Positions 1-8,142 of a DNA stretch of 28,042 nt are shown in pieces; within the stretch, counting starts at the first letter, position 1, and each line of letters starts with the position of its first letter. The DNA lies in assembly GCA_964498605.1 (NCBI GenBank), contig CAZCHK010000031.1, positions 1 through 28,042 of the forward strand, written 5' to 3'. The notes under the pieces are model-generated. The model saw only the letters and a list, made by a program, of their open reading frames with translations, ran no database searches and had not been told where the DNA came from. Source of the stretch: JBGQAS01 sp964498605 (GTDB lineage: Bacteria > Chloroflexota > Anaerolineae > Anaerolineales > Anaerolineaceae). A program made the position numbers and the translations under genes.

Positions 1-115
1 AATCCAGCAGCAGGGCTTGTTTTTTCTTTTTGCGCAGGTGAAGGTATAGAAAAAGCAGACCGGTCAGGCTGCCGATCACGACAAGTACGATCAGGTTGGA
101 GGTAAGATCGCTCAT
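1..115 (-). CDS. Small membrane protein, N-terminal part only (cut by window edge)
   Basis: An ATG at 115 on the minus strand is preceded by AGGAG (121-125 on plus, five bases away). The 38 visible codons encode a short polar start, one hydrophobic segment (about residues 8-25, LIVLVVIGSLTGLLFLYL) and then a basic stretch rich in lysine. This is the pattern of a single-span membrane protein with the C-terminus in the cytoplasm. It is divergent from the MFS transporter at 326. I do not recognise the family and the rest lies outside the window. Confidence 0.6.
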   Translation of the reverse strand, partial: MSDLTSNLIVLVVIGSLTGLLFLYLHLRKKKKQALLLD

Positions 116-144
116 CAATTCTCCTGTTGATAAATAATACACCT

Positions 145-163
145 AAAGTGTAGCATACACTTT
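145..163. repeat. Inverted repeat in the divergent upstream region (operator-like)
   Basis: AAAGTGTA and TACACTTT form perfect 8-base arms around a 3-base spacer. The repeat lies between the divergent starts at 115 and 326. It has the size of a dimeric repressor site, but no regulator gene is next to it and no convincing -35/-10 pair could be set against it. Confidence 0.35.
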
Positions 164-325
164 TAACAATTCGCCGTTTCTAATGATTTTGGCATCTCTG
201 TTTTCCAGTAAAAGTAGATTAAAATCAGGATTATGACCAAGAGCATTCCGCTTCTGTCTCACGAAGAGTCACCGTAAATCACTTGGAAAAACCTGGAGAT
301 GTTCAGGCTGATAAGGAGAACTGAC

Positions 326-1543
326 ATGCGCACGCAGAAATATGGTTGGGTAGTTACGTTTGCCGGTTTGGGGGTCAACTTGATCTTGGGTGTTTTATAC
401 GCCTGGAGCATCATCTCCGCGGATCTGATCGATAAATTAAACTGGAGCGCCACTCAGACACAGGTACCCTACATGGTAGCCTGTGTTGTTTTTGCCTTTT
501 CCATGATCCCGGGTGGACGCAGCCAGGATAAACTCGGTCCCCGACCGGTCCTGATCCTATCCGCAATTCTGGCCGGGATTGGTTTCGTGTTCTCGGGTGC
601 CTTCCTGACGGTTTTAGGATTGACCGTTTTTTTCGGTGTGTTTTTCGGCCTGGCCATGGGGATGGGCTACGCCGCTCCCACGCCAGCGGCAGTGAAATGG
701 TTCGATAAGTCCAGGCGGGGATTGATCTCCGGGATTGTCGTCAGCGGATTCGGCTTGGCACCCATTTACATTGGGCCGCTGACGCACAGTTTGATCACAA
801 ATCTGGGGATCCAAAACACATTCTTCATTCTGGGAGCCGGGTTCCTCGTCATTCTAATGATCCTAGCGCAGTTCATCAAGAACCCCCCGGCAGGATTTAC
901 TCCGACAAACAAAAAAGGCCGAACGCTGCTGGCAAACGAGGAGACTCATCAGCGAGAGTATGCGTGGAAGGAAACCCTGCGCACAAAATCCTTCTATCTG
1001 CTCTGGATCATGTTCTTCTTCGGAACTTTCGCGGGTCTACTCTTGATCGGGCAGTTGTCCAAGATCGGACTGGAGCATGCAGGGATTACCACTCCGTTCT
1101 TGCTAATTTCAGTTTACGCGCTGTTTAATTTTCTTGGCAGAATTGCATGTGGGGTGATCTCGGATAAACTGGGGCGGATGCGCACGCTGCTGATGATGTT
1201 CCTGTTACAGGTGATCATTTACTCGGTTTTTATTTTCCTGGTGACTCCCTGGGCGATGATCGCAGGTGTGGCCGTGGTGGGATTCACCTTTGGAGGTATG
1301 CTAACGCTGTTTCCGGCCTCCACGGCGGATTATTTCGGTTTGAAGAACTTCGGGGTGAATTACGGCATGCTTATCACAGCCTGGGGAGTGGGAGGATTCA
1401 TCGGTCCCCTGCTGGGGGGGCTGGTGCGGGACAACTCCGGTGGATACCTGTTGAGTTTTATCATCTCGGCGATCCTGAGCAGCCTGGGGGCTTTTCTGAC
1501 CTTCTTCACCAGGAAACCTGCCGAGCAGATTCCAGCTGATTGA
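326..1543 (+). CDS. OFA-family MFS transporter (oxalate/formate antiporter-like)
   Basis: Predicted 405-residue inner-membrane carrier with the 12-helix pattern of the major facilitator superfamily. Near the N-terminus it carries NLILGVLYAWSII, the typical first-helix sequence of the oxalate:formate antiporter (OFA) family; a Gly-rich stretch GLAMGMGYAAPTPAAVKWF follows, and a cytoplasmic loop (about residues 190-220) separates the two halves. I chose ATG 326 rather than the in-frame ATG at 299 because AAGGAGAA (313-320) sits just upstream and the shorter product starts like other family members. OFA proteins carry small monocarboxylates or dicarboxylates; the substrate here cannot be told. 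Alternatives are lactate, formate or other organic-acid transport. The gene stands alone on plus. Confidence 0.85.
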   Translation: MRTQKYGWVVTFAGLGVNLILGVLYAWSIISADLIDKLNWSATQTQVPYMVACVVFAFSMIPGGRSQDKLGPRPVLILSAILAGIGFVFSGAFLTVLGLTVFFGVFFGLAMGMGYAAPTPAAVKWFDKSRRGLISGIVVSGFGLAPIYIGPLTHSLITNLGIQNTFFILGAGFLVILMILAQFIKNPPAGFTPTNKKGRTLLANEETHQREYAWKETLRTKSFYLLWIMFFFGTFAGLLLIGQLSKIGLEHAGITTPFLLISVYALFNFLGRIACGVISDKLGRMRTLLMMFLLQVIIYSVFIFLVTPWAMIAGVAVVGFTFGGMLTLFPASTADYFGLKNFGVNYGMLITAWGVGGFIGPLLGGLVRDNSGGYLLSFIISAILSSLGAFLTFFTRKPAEQIPAD

Positions 1544-1903
1544 TTGATGCTGGTTTATAGCACTGGGCATTAAATTACTACACGATGCTTGATCAATTAG
1601 CGTATAAGCAGTCATATTCATTTTTTTTCAACACGGGAAGCATTTGACAATACAAATATGATTGAGTCCACACCTTGCAGAATTCGATTGTTTCATATGA
1701 TATTTTTCTCACTGAGAGACATAACATTGGAGCTTTAAACCTCGCAGGAAGAAAGACTGTTGGAAGACTTGTTCTGATTTATGGTTTTTATTCGCCTTTA
1801 TTCCTAATGAAGATTATTTCTTGACTGTGAAAGCCTTTGATCCATCTCGACGACTTCAGGGTTTGTATCAGCTAGTTCTGGGACATAATTGGTTCGATTA
1901 CGC
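1544..1903. other. Intergenic region with no gene seen
   Basis: About 360 AT-rich bases between the MFS gene and the promoter of the next gene. No convincing ORF, tRNA, hairpin terminator or repeat was found. A TTGACA at 1644-1649 has no matching -10. The region ends with the promoter at 1904-1932. Confidence 0.5.
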
Positions 1904-1932
1904 TTGACACAATTTCAGCTAATGACTATAGT
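1904..1932 (+). promoter_or_regulatory. Near-consensus sigma70-type promoter, probably giving a leaderless mRNA
   Basis: TTGACA (1904-1909) and TATAGT (1927-1932) are separated by exactly 17 bases. The usual start point, about seven bases after the -10, falls on or beside the A of ATG 1940. No Shine-Dalgarno sequence precedes that ATG, which fits a transcript beginning at the start codon. Confidence 0.7.
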
Positions 1933-1939
1933 CAGCAAC

Positions 1940-3481
1940 ATGCGAAAAATCACCGATTTCCCCTTTCACCCATTTTTCATCAGTGCATTTTCGGTGCTTT
2001 CTCTTCTGGCGTTCAATCTGGCTGATGTCACGGTACTTGTGGGCATTCGCCCTTTCATCCTAATGTTGACCGGAACGGGGATCGCATTCCTTTTCTTGAA
2101 ATTAATCCTAAAAGATTGGCAGAGTGCAGGAATAGTAACCAGCATCTGGATCATTCTTTTTATTACATATGGACACGTATATCAGCTCCTGGAAAAAAAT
2201 CCTTTCATGGGAATTTCATTGGGACGACATCGCTATCTGCTGCCAATTTACGTTCTTGCTGCAGGTTTAAGCGTTTGGTGGGTTGTTCGAAAAAAAGCGG
2301 TGATCAGAAATTTCACCCAATTTCTAAATTTGCTTTCGACCTTCCTATTTGTTTTTTCAATCATCCAAATGACTGTGCAAGCGATCGAGGTTGCGGGTGG
2401 AGAAAAACAGGCCTCAACGTGGACATTTTCGCAGACAATCCTGCAGCCCGATGATCCAGAGAATCTACCTGATGTTTATTTTATCGTTTTGGATACCTAT
2501 ACCAGGAAGGACGCACTGGAAGAAGATTTCTTCTACGACAACTCTCCTTTTCTTGCTGAATTAGAGCGGTTCGGATTCTATGTAGCTGAATGCAGCCAGT
2601 CTAATTATTTGTACACCCAAGGATCGATCACATCGGCTCTTAATCTGGATTATGTATCATCTCTGACAGACCGTTTGTCATCCATTGAACTTGAGGGCAA
2701 CATATGGATACTTCTTAAACAAAGCCTGGTCCGCGCTCAACTGGAACGGATAGGCTATAAATCCGTTGCTTTTGAGACTTCATATGAATGGAGCAGGGTT
2801 AGAGACGCGGATATCTTTTTGGGTGAGAAGTACTCGTCATTGGATTTTCAGATTATCGAACCATTTGAAAGATTATGGGCGAACAGCACCATGTTGATTC
2901 TTCTCAACGACCTTGAAATACTCACCCGGGGGACCGAAGCTCGCGGGTTAGCCCATCCGTGGGCGAGTCATATACAGGAACAGCTATTTGTTTTGGATAC
3001 CCTGCCAAAAATCGCCAAAGACGGGGATCCCACATTCACCTTTGTGCATATCCTGATTCCCCATGTTCCGTATGTCTTTGCGGCTGATGGCTCCATCCTA
3101 ACCGATCCGGGATATTTTTCCATGGAGGATGCAGGTCCTATAAATGAAGAGTATCTGCAAAAGGGATATACCGGCGAAATATCTTTTATTAATGACGAGA
3201 TGCTGCGCATTATCTCTGAGATTTTATCAATATCCGATACACAACCAATTATCGTGATCATGGGGGATCACGGGTTGCGCGGTTCGAATCGGGCCAAAAA
3301 CCTGCTGGCTCTTTATTTTCCTGACAGGAATTACCAGAATCTTTACCCAGAGATCACTCCGGTAAATTCATTTCGCATTATCTTCAACCAATTCTTTGGA
3401 ACGACCTACGCTTTACTGGAAGATCAGACATTCGGCGAGGATGGGCTGCTAATTCAAGAATCGTGTAATGATATTAAGTGA
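1940..3481 (+). CDS. Membrane-anchored sulfatase / alkaline-phosphatase-superfamily protein
   Basis: Predicted 513 residues. The first ~150 residues form about five hydrophobic segments, and the rest is an AlkP-superfamily domain probably outside the membrane. Visible family marks are PDVYFIVLDTY (Asp about 185, metal ligand), TQGSITSAL (likely nucleophile region), HILIPHVPYVF, and IMGDHG near the C-terminus (Asp-His metal pair). The layout resembles LTA-synthase-like or lipid phosphoethanolamine/sulfatase-type proteins, which act on envelope lipids or glycans. Codons upstream at 1889 (TTG) and 1922 (ATG) are in frame, but the promoter at 1904-1932 makes ATG 1940 the best start. No sulfatase Cys-x-Pro-Ser-Arg motif was seen, so true sulfatase activity is doubtful. 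The substrate is unknown. Confidence 0.8.
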   Translation: MRKITDFPFHPFFISAFSVLSLLAFNLADVTVLVGIRPFILMLTGTGIAFLFLKLILKDWQSAGIVTSIWIILFITYGHVYQLLEKNPFMGISLGRHRYLLPIYVLAAGLSVWWVVRKKAVIRNFTQFLNLLSTFLFVFSIIQMTVQAIEVAGGEKQASTWTFSQTILQPDDPENLPDVYFIVLDTYTRKDALEEDFFYDNSPFLAELERFGFYVAECSQSNYLYTQGSITSALNLDYVSSLTDRLSSIELEGNIWILLKQSLVRAQLERIGYKSVAFETSYEWSRVRDADIFLGEKYSSLDFQIIEPFERLWANSTMLILLNDLEILTRGTEARGLAHPWASHIQEQLFVLDTLPKIAKDGDPTFTFVHILIPHVPYVFAADGSILTDPGYFSMEDAGPINEEYLQKGYTGEISFINDEMLRIISEILSISDTQPIIVIMGDHGLRGSNRAKNLLALYFPDRNYQNLYPEITPVNSFRIIFNQFFGTTYALLEDQTFGEDGLLIQESCNDIK

Positions 3482-3851
3482 TTTGAACGCCTGGGGATTT
3501 TTTCTTTGCTGGCTGGTAAACACTTAAGCAGCATTTCCAATTATTTCGTACAAAAAAATCGATGATTGCTTAGACAACAGTGCGATATCCCGCGATTTCC
3601 GTGGATAGCGCGGATGTGGCTCATGCATCTGCCAAGTGCAAAAAAATAGAAGAGCGGTAATGATTTTTAACAAGGCTGCATGCGCACATGCACCCCTGCA
3701 GGAGCATTGAGGATAATTGTTCCTGATTGGCGTAATAAAATAAATCTGATATTTTCGTACTATTCGATAAAAACTCCTGGTTTCAGTGTAATCGGCGTTG
3801 GTCGCTTTGACTGAAAGCACTTCGCGATCCGAGTAAATACCAAGTTGCAGG
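3482..3851. other. Intergenic region with no gene seen
   Basis: 370 AT-rich bases between the convergent ends of the sulfatase-like gene and the DUF47 gene. A 124-codon open frame on minus runs through it, but its start lies inside the DUF47 gene and its composition is unlike a protein. No strong hairpin terminator was seen. Confidence 0.5.
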
Positions 3852-4472
3852 TCAGTGTGTTTTGACCAGGATATCAGCGATAAAATTGGCAGCCTCATCG
3901 CCCCGGTCCGCTGCGTTGCTCAGATGGCGGTACACCTCGCGCATCTTTAAGATCTTGATCACTTTCTTGACGCTGTCCGTCTGCTGGAACATATCCGCCA
4001 GGGCTTCACGGTATATGGCCTCCACCTCGTTTTCCAGTTTTTTGGCGCGCTGGGCGTGCTCACTGGCAACCCTGGGATGATCCTGCAGTCTTTCAATTGC
4101 CTGCAGGATTTCCGCGGCGGCGTCCCTGAGCAGAGAGGTTATCCGCACCATGTACTTGGTCGGCTCCACCTTGAGGATGACGATCTCGGTCATCGTGCTG
4201 TAGGCGTAATCCAGGATGTCGTCCACGGCACGGGAAAGGGCAAAGATGTCCTCCCGGTCGTACGGAGTCACGTAGGTGCGGTTGAGCTCTTCGATCAGGA
4301 TCCTTCTGGATTCGTCGGCTTGTTTTTCTTTGGCTGTCAGCTTATCGGCAAGAGCCTGATCCGGTTTGGAAAGGTAAGATTTCAATAATTCCATCCCATC
4401 CAGCGTGAGGGAGGCCTGTTCGCGGAGAAGTTTTACAAAAATATTACGGCGTTTCTTAAATATTTTCCACAT
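3852..4472 (-). CDS. DUF47 / PhoU-like protein, solo copy
   Basis: A 206-residue all-helical, charged protein of the DUF47 (PhoU-like) family. These proteins usually sit next to PiT-type phosphate transporters and are thought to regulate them. Recognisable stretches are RRILIEELNRTYVTPYDRED, ALSRAVDDILDYAYSTMTE and REVYRHLSNAADRGDEAANF. It is nearly the same protein as the one at 10055-10675: my hand alignment is gap-free with about 36 differences in 206 positions. I chose ATG 4472 over the upstream GTG at 4490 because GAGGT lies at a good distance and the shorter start matches the paralogue. Unlike that paralogue it has no transporter gene beside it. The role is inferred as phosphate-uptake control. 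Confidence 0.85.
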   Translation of the reverse strand: MWKIFKKRRNIFVKLLREQASLTLDGMELLKSYLSKPDQALADKLTAKEKQADESRRILIEELNRTYVTPYDREDIFALSRAVDDILDYAYSTMTEIVILKVEPTKYMVRITSLLRDAAAEILQAIERLQDHPRVASEHAQRAKKLENEVEAIYREALADMFQQTDSVKKVIKILKMREVYRHLSNAADRGDEAANFIADILVKTH

Positions 4473-4528
4473 TGATGGATTACCTCGCACTGCCTAGTCA
4501 AGGAAGATGATTTGATTCTCTCATTTCC

Positions 4529-4550
4529 ATTATATCCATGATTCATGGAT
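4529..4550 (-). promoter_or_regulatory. Perfect -10 box with an adjoining palindrome, upstream of the solo DUF47 gene
   Basis: On minus, TATAAT (4529-4534 in plus numbering) overlaps by one base the palindrome ATCCATG-ATT-CATGGAT (4534-4550), which fills the normal spacer. No -35-like hexamer is present at the right distance. A promoter that needs an activator, or one blocked by a dimeric repressor, would look like this. The effect on the gene at 4472 is inferred. Confidence 0.4.
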
Positions 4551-4736
4551 CCTGGCGCGAAAGAATGCATGAAGCCTTGCAGGATTTTGCACAGGAGTGA
4601 TCCAATCTCAGACAGCAAGCGCATGGTGTTCAGGGTCAGCTATCCACCGGGTCGTTTGCATGCGTTTCGTCGTGAGTAAGGGTATGAGAAAAATGGAGAA
4701 AAGAACCCCCTTGATATGTGAAGAAGTCTGGTGCTC

Positions 4737-6113
4737 CTACCGAAGGTGATGAAGTCCGAGCTTGTGCAGTTCATCCCGCGCACGCAGGTAGAGTTCTTTC
4801 CAGAACTTTCTGGGCTGAAGCGTTGCGGGATCGTATACATTACTAAAGGGGCTTCCAGGGTTGCTTTTACGGGAGGTAAAAATTTGTTCGTATTGAGACA
4901 ACAAATGCTGGATCAAGGCTTCAGCTTCAGCACGACATGGCTGTTGTTTTATCACGGCCAGAGCGACCTCGGCCATCCAGCGTGCTTCTAAACCACTACA
5001 GTTGGGCAGAATGCCATCTGCCGATCCGGCGCCTTCGAGATGACCTCCACTGACCGTGATGGTGATCGCGTTGGCTGCAACTTCCAAAAGAAGTTCCCGG
5101 GTGCCTGCGCCTGATTTGGGGTAGATATCAGCCACAATGATGCATGGAGCGTTGCGCGCGAATGCCTGCAGCACAGCGCTTTGCACCCACATCACGCTCC
5201 TTGTCGATGTCGAGATGTGGCGGATATGGATGGGATGCAGAATGTGGTAATCAGCCCTGCAGATCAGGTTTGCCAGCATGAAGGAGGCTGCCTGGACGAT
5301 GGCTGCCCCGGGTGCGTCCCCAGCCAGTCCTCCTACCATCACGGTGGCCAGAGAGGCGTTTCTCACTCCCGTATTGATCGAACTGACCGCTCGGTTCATG
5401 TTGTCTATATCGATCATCAGTTCGTTCAGCATTGCCACCAGATGAGCATCGCCATGTCTGAGCTGGCCAGAGCTCATCGCGGTGGCATCGCCAAGGGAGG
5501 ATACAGCGCTTTGCCCTGCCAGCATGCCCATCCCTGACCGGCCGACCTTCTTTAATCCTGTGTGCATGTATTCAAGTTCCCGTCGGACAGCCATGATTTC
5601 AGTCGGTGCCCCTTTTTCCACCAGACAGCCTTCCACGGACACGATCGATCCACAAGTGACCAGGTCGACAAGCGGCTCCTGCATCCAGCTCATTACGATC
5701 GGAAGAAATTCCTCATCGGACATTGGCGCGCCTGGATTGCCTGCCCAGATGAGGGGCATACCCTGATCGCCAGGTTTTACCGCCAGGAGCAGGCGCGAGT
5801 CATTTCCTTCTCCCATCAACAGGGATTGGGGTGCGCTTCGCATACCTGCATCGATTTCATCTGCGGAAAAATGGATCACGCGCTGGGTGTCGAGACAGAA
5901 AACACCTGACCGGATTGCCAGCTCCCTGGCCGCCAGGAATATGCGGTCGATCATATCCTTGTCTGAGGCAGTGCATGACATCTTATCCCAGACGATCTGG
6001 TACTTCGCCACAAGGTCCCTGACTGGCAGGATCACGTGCTGAAGGTCCCAATCAGTTTTTTGAAGAATGGGTCCCTTCTTTGCCCGTTCGGTGATGTTCA
6101 GGTAGTCATTCAT
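4737..6113 (-). CDS. MtmB-family (monomethylamine methyltransferase-like) protein without pyrrolysine
   Basis: From ATG 6113 the product has 458 residues, the length of archaeal MtmB, the monomethylamine:corrinoid methyltransferase TIM-barrel enzyme. Matches run end to end: RAKKGP..DWDL near the start, DKDMIDRIFLAARELAIRSGVF, LVTCGSIVSVEG, GRSGMGM (191-197), LNELMIDIDNMNRA, HPIHIRHISTSTR (about 293-305), and GLEARWMAEVA. In MtmB the pyrrolysine follows the GMGV motif; here that place (residue 198, bases 5520-5522) is a CTG leucine codon, so the catalytic residue is missing. By analogy with non-pyrrolysine MttB proteins (such as the glycine betaine methyltransferase MtgB) it may demethylate another N-methyl compound. 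No corrinoid protein or activator gene is near. TTG 6167 is a possible but less likely start. The stop is a plain TAG at the family's normal C-terminus. Confidence 0.8.
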   Translation of the reverse strand: MNDYLNITERAKKGPILQKTDWDLQHVILPVRDLVAKYQIVWDKMSCTASDKDMIDRIFLAARELAIRSGVFCLDTQRVIHFSADEIDAGMRSAPQSLLMGEGNDSRLLLAVKPGDQGMPLIWAGNPGAPMSDEEFLPIVMSWMQEPLVDLVTCGSIVSVEGCLVEKGAPTEIMAVRRELEYMHTGLKKVGRSGMGMLAGQSAVSSLGDATAMSSGQLRHGDAHLVAMLNELMIDIDNMNRAVSSINTGVRNASLATVMVGGLAGDAPGAAIVQAASFMLANLICRADYHILHPIHIRHISTSTRSVMWVQSAVLQAFARNAPCIIVADIYPKSGAGTRELLLEVAANAITITVSGGHLEGAGSADGILPNCSGLEARWMAEVALAVIKQQPCRAEAEALIQHLLSQYEQIFTSRKSNPGSPFSNVYDPATLQPRKFWKELYLRARDELHKLGLHHLR

Positions 6114-6219
6114 GGCTCTGTCTAAACCCAGCAATGCACTCGGAGTATATCCTGCCGCAGAGTTCAATCATATCTTAAATCCTGCAGGCTTTAACTCAGG
6201 AAGAGTTATTCATCACAGA

Positions 6220-6225
6220 TATAAT
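6220..6225 (+). promoter_or_regulatory. Consensus -10 box TATAAT just before the CrtQ-like remnant
   Basis: TATAAT ends seven bases before ATG 6233, the spacing expected if transcription starts at the start codon. No good -35 hexamer was found at 16-18 bases upstream, so promoter strength is uncertain. No Shine-Dalgarno sequence precedes the ATG. Confidence 0.4.
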
Positions 6226-6232
6226 TGGACCC

Positions 6233-6787
6233 ATGTTTTCGTTTATCATCTGCAGTCTGGTCTGGTTGTGCGACTGGTTCCTGTTTTGGAGCATTGAGAA
6301 TTTCAAAAAATTTGTATCTGTCATCGTCACTTACGAGAAGTTCAGACTATCCGTGATCTTCACCACCCGGAATGAGGAAAGACGCATCGTAAGGCTGATG
6401 GGATCGGTTATGACACAAACCTTCTTATCGTTGTCCAAGAAAGGATATAAACAGATGCCGGAAGGTTGGAGCAAAGGTTGCGGATCCGTCGTCGTGATGA
6501 TTCGCCCGTGGATCATGGGATGCTTCAGCGCTTATGTCCGTCAGCTGCGGCTGCTTTCGGCTGTTATTGGCATCCCGTGGGTGTTTGTATATCTGGCATC
6601 TGTGATCCAGATTGAGTGGATGTCGGTCAGAATAAGCATATGGCAGCTCTTGAAGATTTTTCTGTTTCCAATCCACTTGGTCTGTTTTGCTTTGCTCATG
6701 CTGTGTTCTTTGCTGATAATCCATGTATTTAGAAATGAGCCCTGTCATGGATGGAAGATCAGCACTGCATGGCGAGGGAAATCATGA
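6233..6787 (+). pseudogene. CrtQ-like family 2 glycosyltransferase remnant with a large internal deletion
   Basis: A 184-residue open frame. It begins with a membrane segment and a GT2 N-terminal strand (RLSVIFTTRNEERRIVRLM, like the usual VIIPARNEE). It then jumps at about residue 65 to the C-terminal part of a carotenoid-type glycosyltransferase (YKQMPEGWSKGCGS, then RPWIMG, two or three membrane spans with LFPIHLVCF, and an AWRGK end). CrtQ-type enzymes are about 370 residues; the missing middle would carry the nucleotide-sugar aspartates and the DxD motif, so catalysis is not expected. The frame is open through the junction and its TGA overlaps the ATG of the next gene (ATGA, 6784-6787). 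This suggests a former crtQ-crtO pair. It might still make a membrane protein. Confidence 0.6.
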
Positions 6788-7290
6788 GGGTGATCTTCCT
6801 GCCCACCCTGTGGACCATCGTGCTGGATTTCATCGCCTGGGGTATATTCCAACCTGGTACTGCTGGCCTATCGATGCTGATCCCTGTGGGAAAACTGGAT
6901 CCAAATAAATCTTTCTTTCGAAGTGCTTGCTGGGAGAACGAAGGTGAGATCTACCAGAGGTTATTAAACATTCGCGCCTGGAAAAGGCTGCTGCCCAGCG
7001 GCGGAGCCTGGTTGAACAAACAAGGTTTTCGGATGGATCAGATTCGCGAATTCACTCAGGATTACCTGGACCGCTGGATACGGGAAACCTGCCGGGCGGA
7101 GATCTGTCACTGGCTGGCGATCCCCCCTTCCTTGCTGTTCTTTCTTTGGAATCCTCCGACTGTGGGATGGATCATGATCGCCTATGCATTGGCATTTAAT
7201 CTACCCCTGATCATTGCTCAACGCTACAATCGTCCTAAGATGCAACGGGTCCTGAAGAAGGTGCGCCGAGGAAAACTCCAGAGGCTATAA
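6784..7290 (+). CDS. CrtO-like (glycosyl-4,4'-diaponeurosporenoate acyltransferase family) protein
   Basis: A 168-residue membrane protein of the family of CrtO, the acyltransferase that adds a fatty acid to a glycosylated carotenoid in staphyloxanthin synthesis. Visible marks are an N-terminal hydrophobic segment, ACWENEGEIYQRL (about 48-60), WKRLLPSGG, ETCRAEICHW (101-110), FLWNPP (120-125), and a last membrane span ending in NLPLIIAQRYNRP. I chose ATG 6784 because GAGGGA lies just upstream and it overlaps the upstream stop as ATGA; an in-frame ATG at 6751 lies inside the remnant gene. Since its glycosyltransferase partner is truncated and no carotenoid synthesis gene is nearby, it may act on another glycolipid. 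The last six bases overlap the convergent gene at 7285. Confidence 0.8.
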   Translation: MRVIFLPTLWTIVLDFIAWGIFQPGTAGLSMLIPVGKLDPNKSFFRSACWENEGEIYQRLLNIRAWKRLLPSGGAWLNKQGFRMDQIREFTQDYLDRWIRETCRAEICHWLAIPPSLLFFLWNPPTVGWIMIAYALAFNLPLIIAQRYNRPKMQRVLKKVRRGKLQRL

Positions 7291-8142
7291 AACAAACCTC
7301 TGGCCTGTCAGGGCGGGAAATATTTTCAAATTTGGAGAGATCCCTCTCCATTTTTGGAAGATCAACTTAAAATGGCGCATGTCCCAGAAATCCGATTCAT
7401 CTCGGCCAAGATCTTCCATGTGCGTGATGATCACCTGGTTTGGCGCAAAAGCCTGGAAGAAGCGGCAAAAATCGAGTATGGATGAAAAATCCTCGTCACG
7501 CGCTCTGCCTTTACCCAGCCAGAGATGGGCGACCACACCATCAACAGCGCACGAGCAGGGAATCTGCACGGGATCGAACGTGCGCACATCACCTGGAAAT
7601 ACCCAGCACTTTTTGGAGAATTGCGCGATATACCCTAGTTCTTGTACTCCTCCGTCCGCATGAAAGTGCCTGGACTCGAAAGGGGTGAGCGTAAGGTTAT
7701 CAAACACGATCGGCTTGCCTGGTTGCGCTATGATGATTGCATCCTGGGGTAAATTGGCGATTGAGGCGATCTCATGTAGCATGAAACTTGGGATGACCCA
7801 AAGGATCGGTTTGCCTTTCAAGGCAGCGATGATGTTGTGATCCACATGATCACGATGCGCGTGGGAGAATGCGATCATCTTGACTGGCGAAAGATCTTGG
7901 GAGAAATTGGATTGGGTTTCTCCCCCAATGCGGGTGAATAAAGAAAAAGGATCGAGCGCCCAACGATATCCGGCAGTTCGCAGCAAGTAGTTGGCTGAAT
8001 AGGTCAACCAGGCTGCATCTTCGACCTGGTCCGATTGCCAATCCTCAATAAGTGCTTGCCAGATTGCCGGATAGTTTTCTCTGGCGCTCCGAGATTTCAC
8101 CAGAATATCGGTTTGATTGGGATCATCCGGATCAGTCAGCAT
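7285..8142 (-). CDS. Metallo-beta-lactamase-fold hydrolase
   Basis: A 285-residue predicted cytoplasmic metal-dependent hydrolase. The zinc motif HAHRDH is at residues 94-99. Further metal-site candidates are RHFHADGG (159-165), FPGDVRT (Asp 185) and ITHMED (His 241), giving the full MBL-fold ligand series. The N-terminal ~40 residues are an extension before the fold begins at WLTYSANYLL. The family holds lactonases, phosphodiesterases and UlaG-like sugar lactone or phosphate enzymes; the exact reaction is not readable. The start codon lies inside the end of the PfkB gene (11-base overlap), so the two are very likely translated together, and it is the last gene of the long minus-strand run. 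Confidence 0.8.
   Translation of the reverse strand: MLTDPDDPNQTDILVKSRSARENYPAIWQALIEDWQSDQVEDAAWLTYSANYLLRTAGYRWALDPFSLFTRIGGETQSNFSQDLSPVKMIAFSHAHRDHVDHNIIAALKGKPILWVIPSFMLHEIASIANLPQDAIIIAQPGKPIVFDNLTLTPFESRHFHADGGVQELGYIAQFSKKCWVFPGDVRTFDPVQIPCSCAVDGVVAHLWLGKGRARDEDFSSILDFCRFFQAFAPNQVIITHMEDLGRDESDFWDMRHFKLIFQKWRGISPNLKIFPALTGQRFVL

Noticed and set aside
1644..1649. TTGACA as a possible -35 box
   Set aside because: No -10-like hexamer lies 16-18 bases downstream; the pair at 1904-1932 is much better.
1891..1903. GGTTCGATTACG resembling a tRNA T-loop
   Set aside because: No acceptor or anticodon stem can be built around it, and it overlaps the promoter.
3524..3898. A 124-codon open frame on minus after the solo DUF47 gene
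   Set aside because: It starts inside the DUF47 gene in another frame, has no ribosome site, and its sequence has no protein-like pattern.
4737..4739. The MtmB homologue ends in TAG, which might be read as pyrrolysine
   Set aside because: The stop falls at the normal C-terminus of the family, and the true pyrrolysine position is a sense codon; a readthrough tail would be short and featureless.
6114..6167. TTG start 54 bases upstream for the MtmB homologue
   Set aside because: No ribosome site was seen, and ATG 6113 gives the family's usual 458-residue length.
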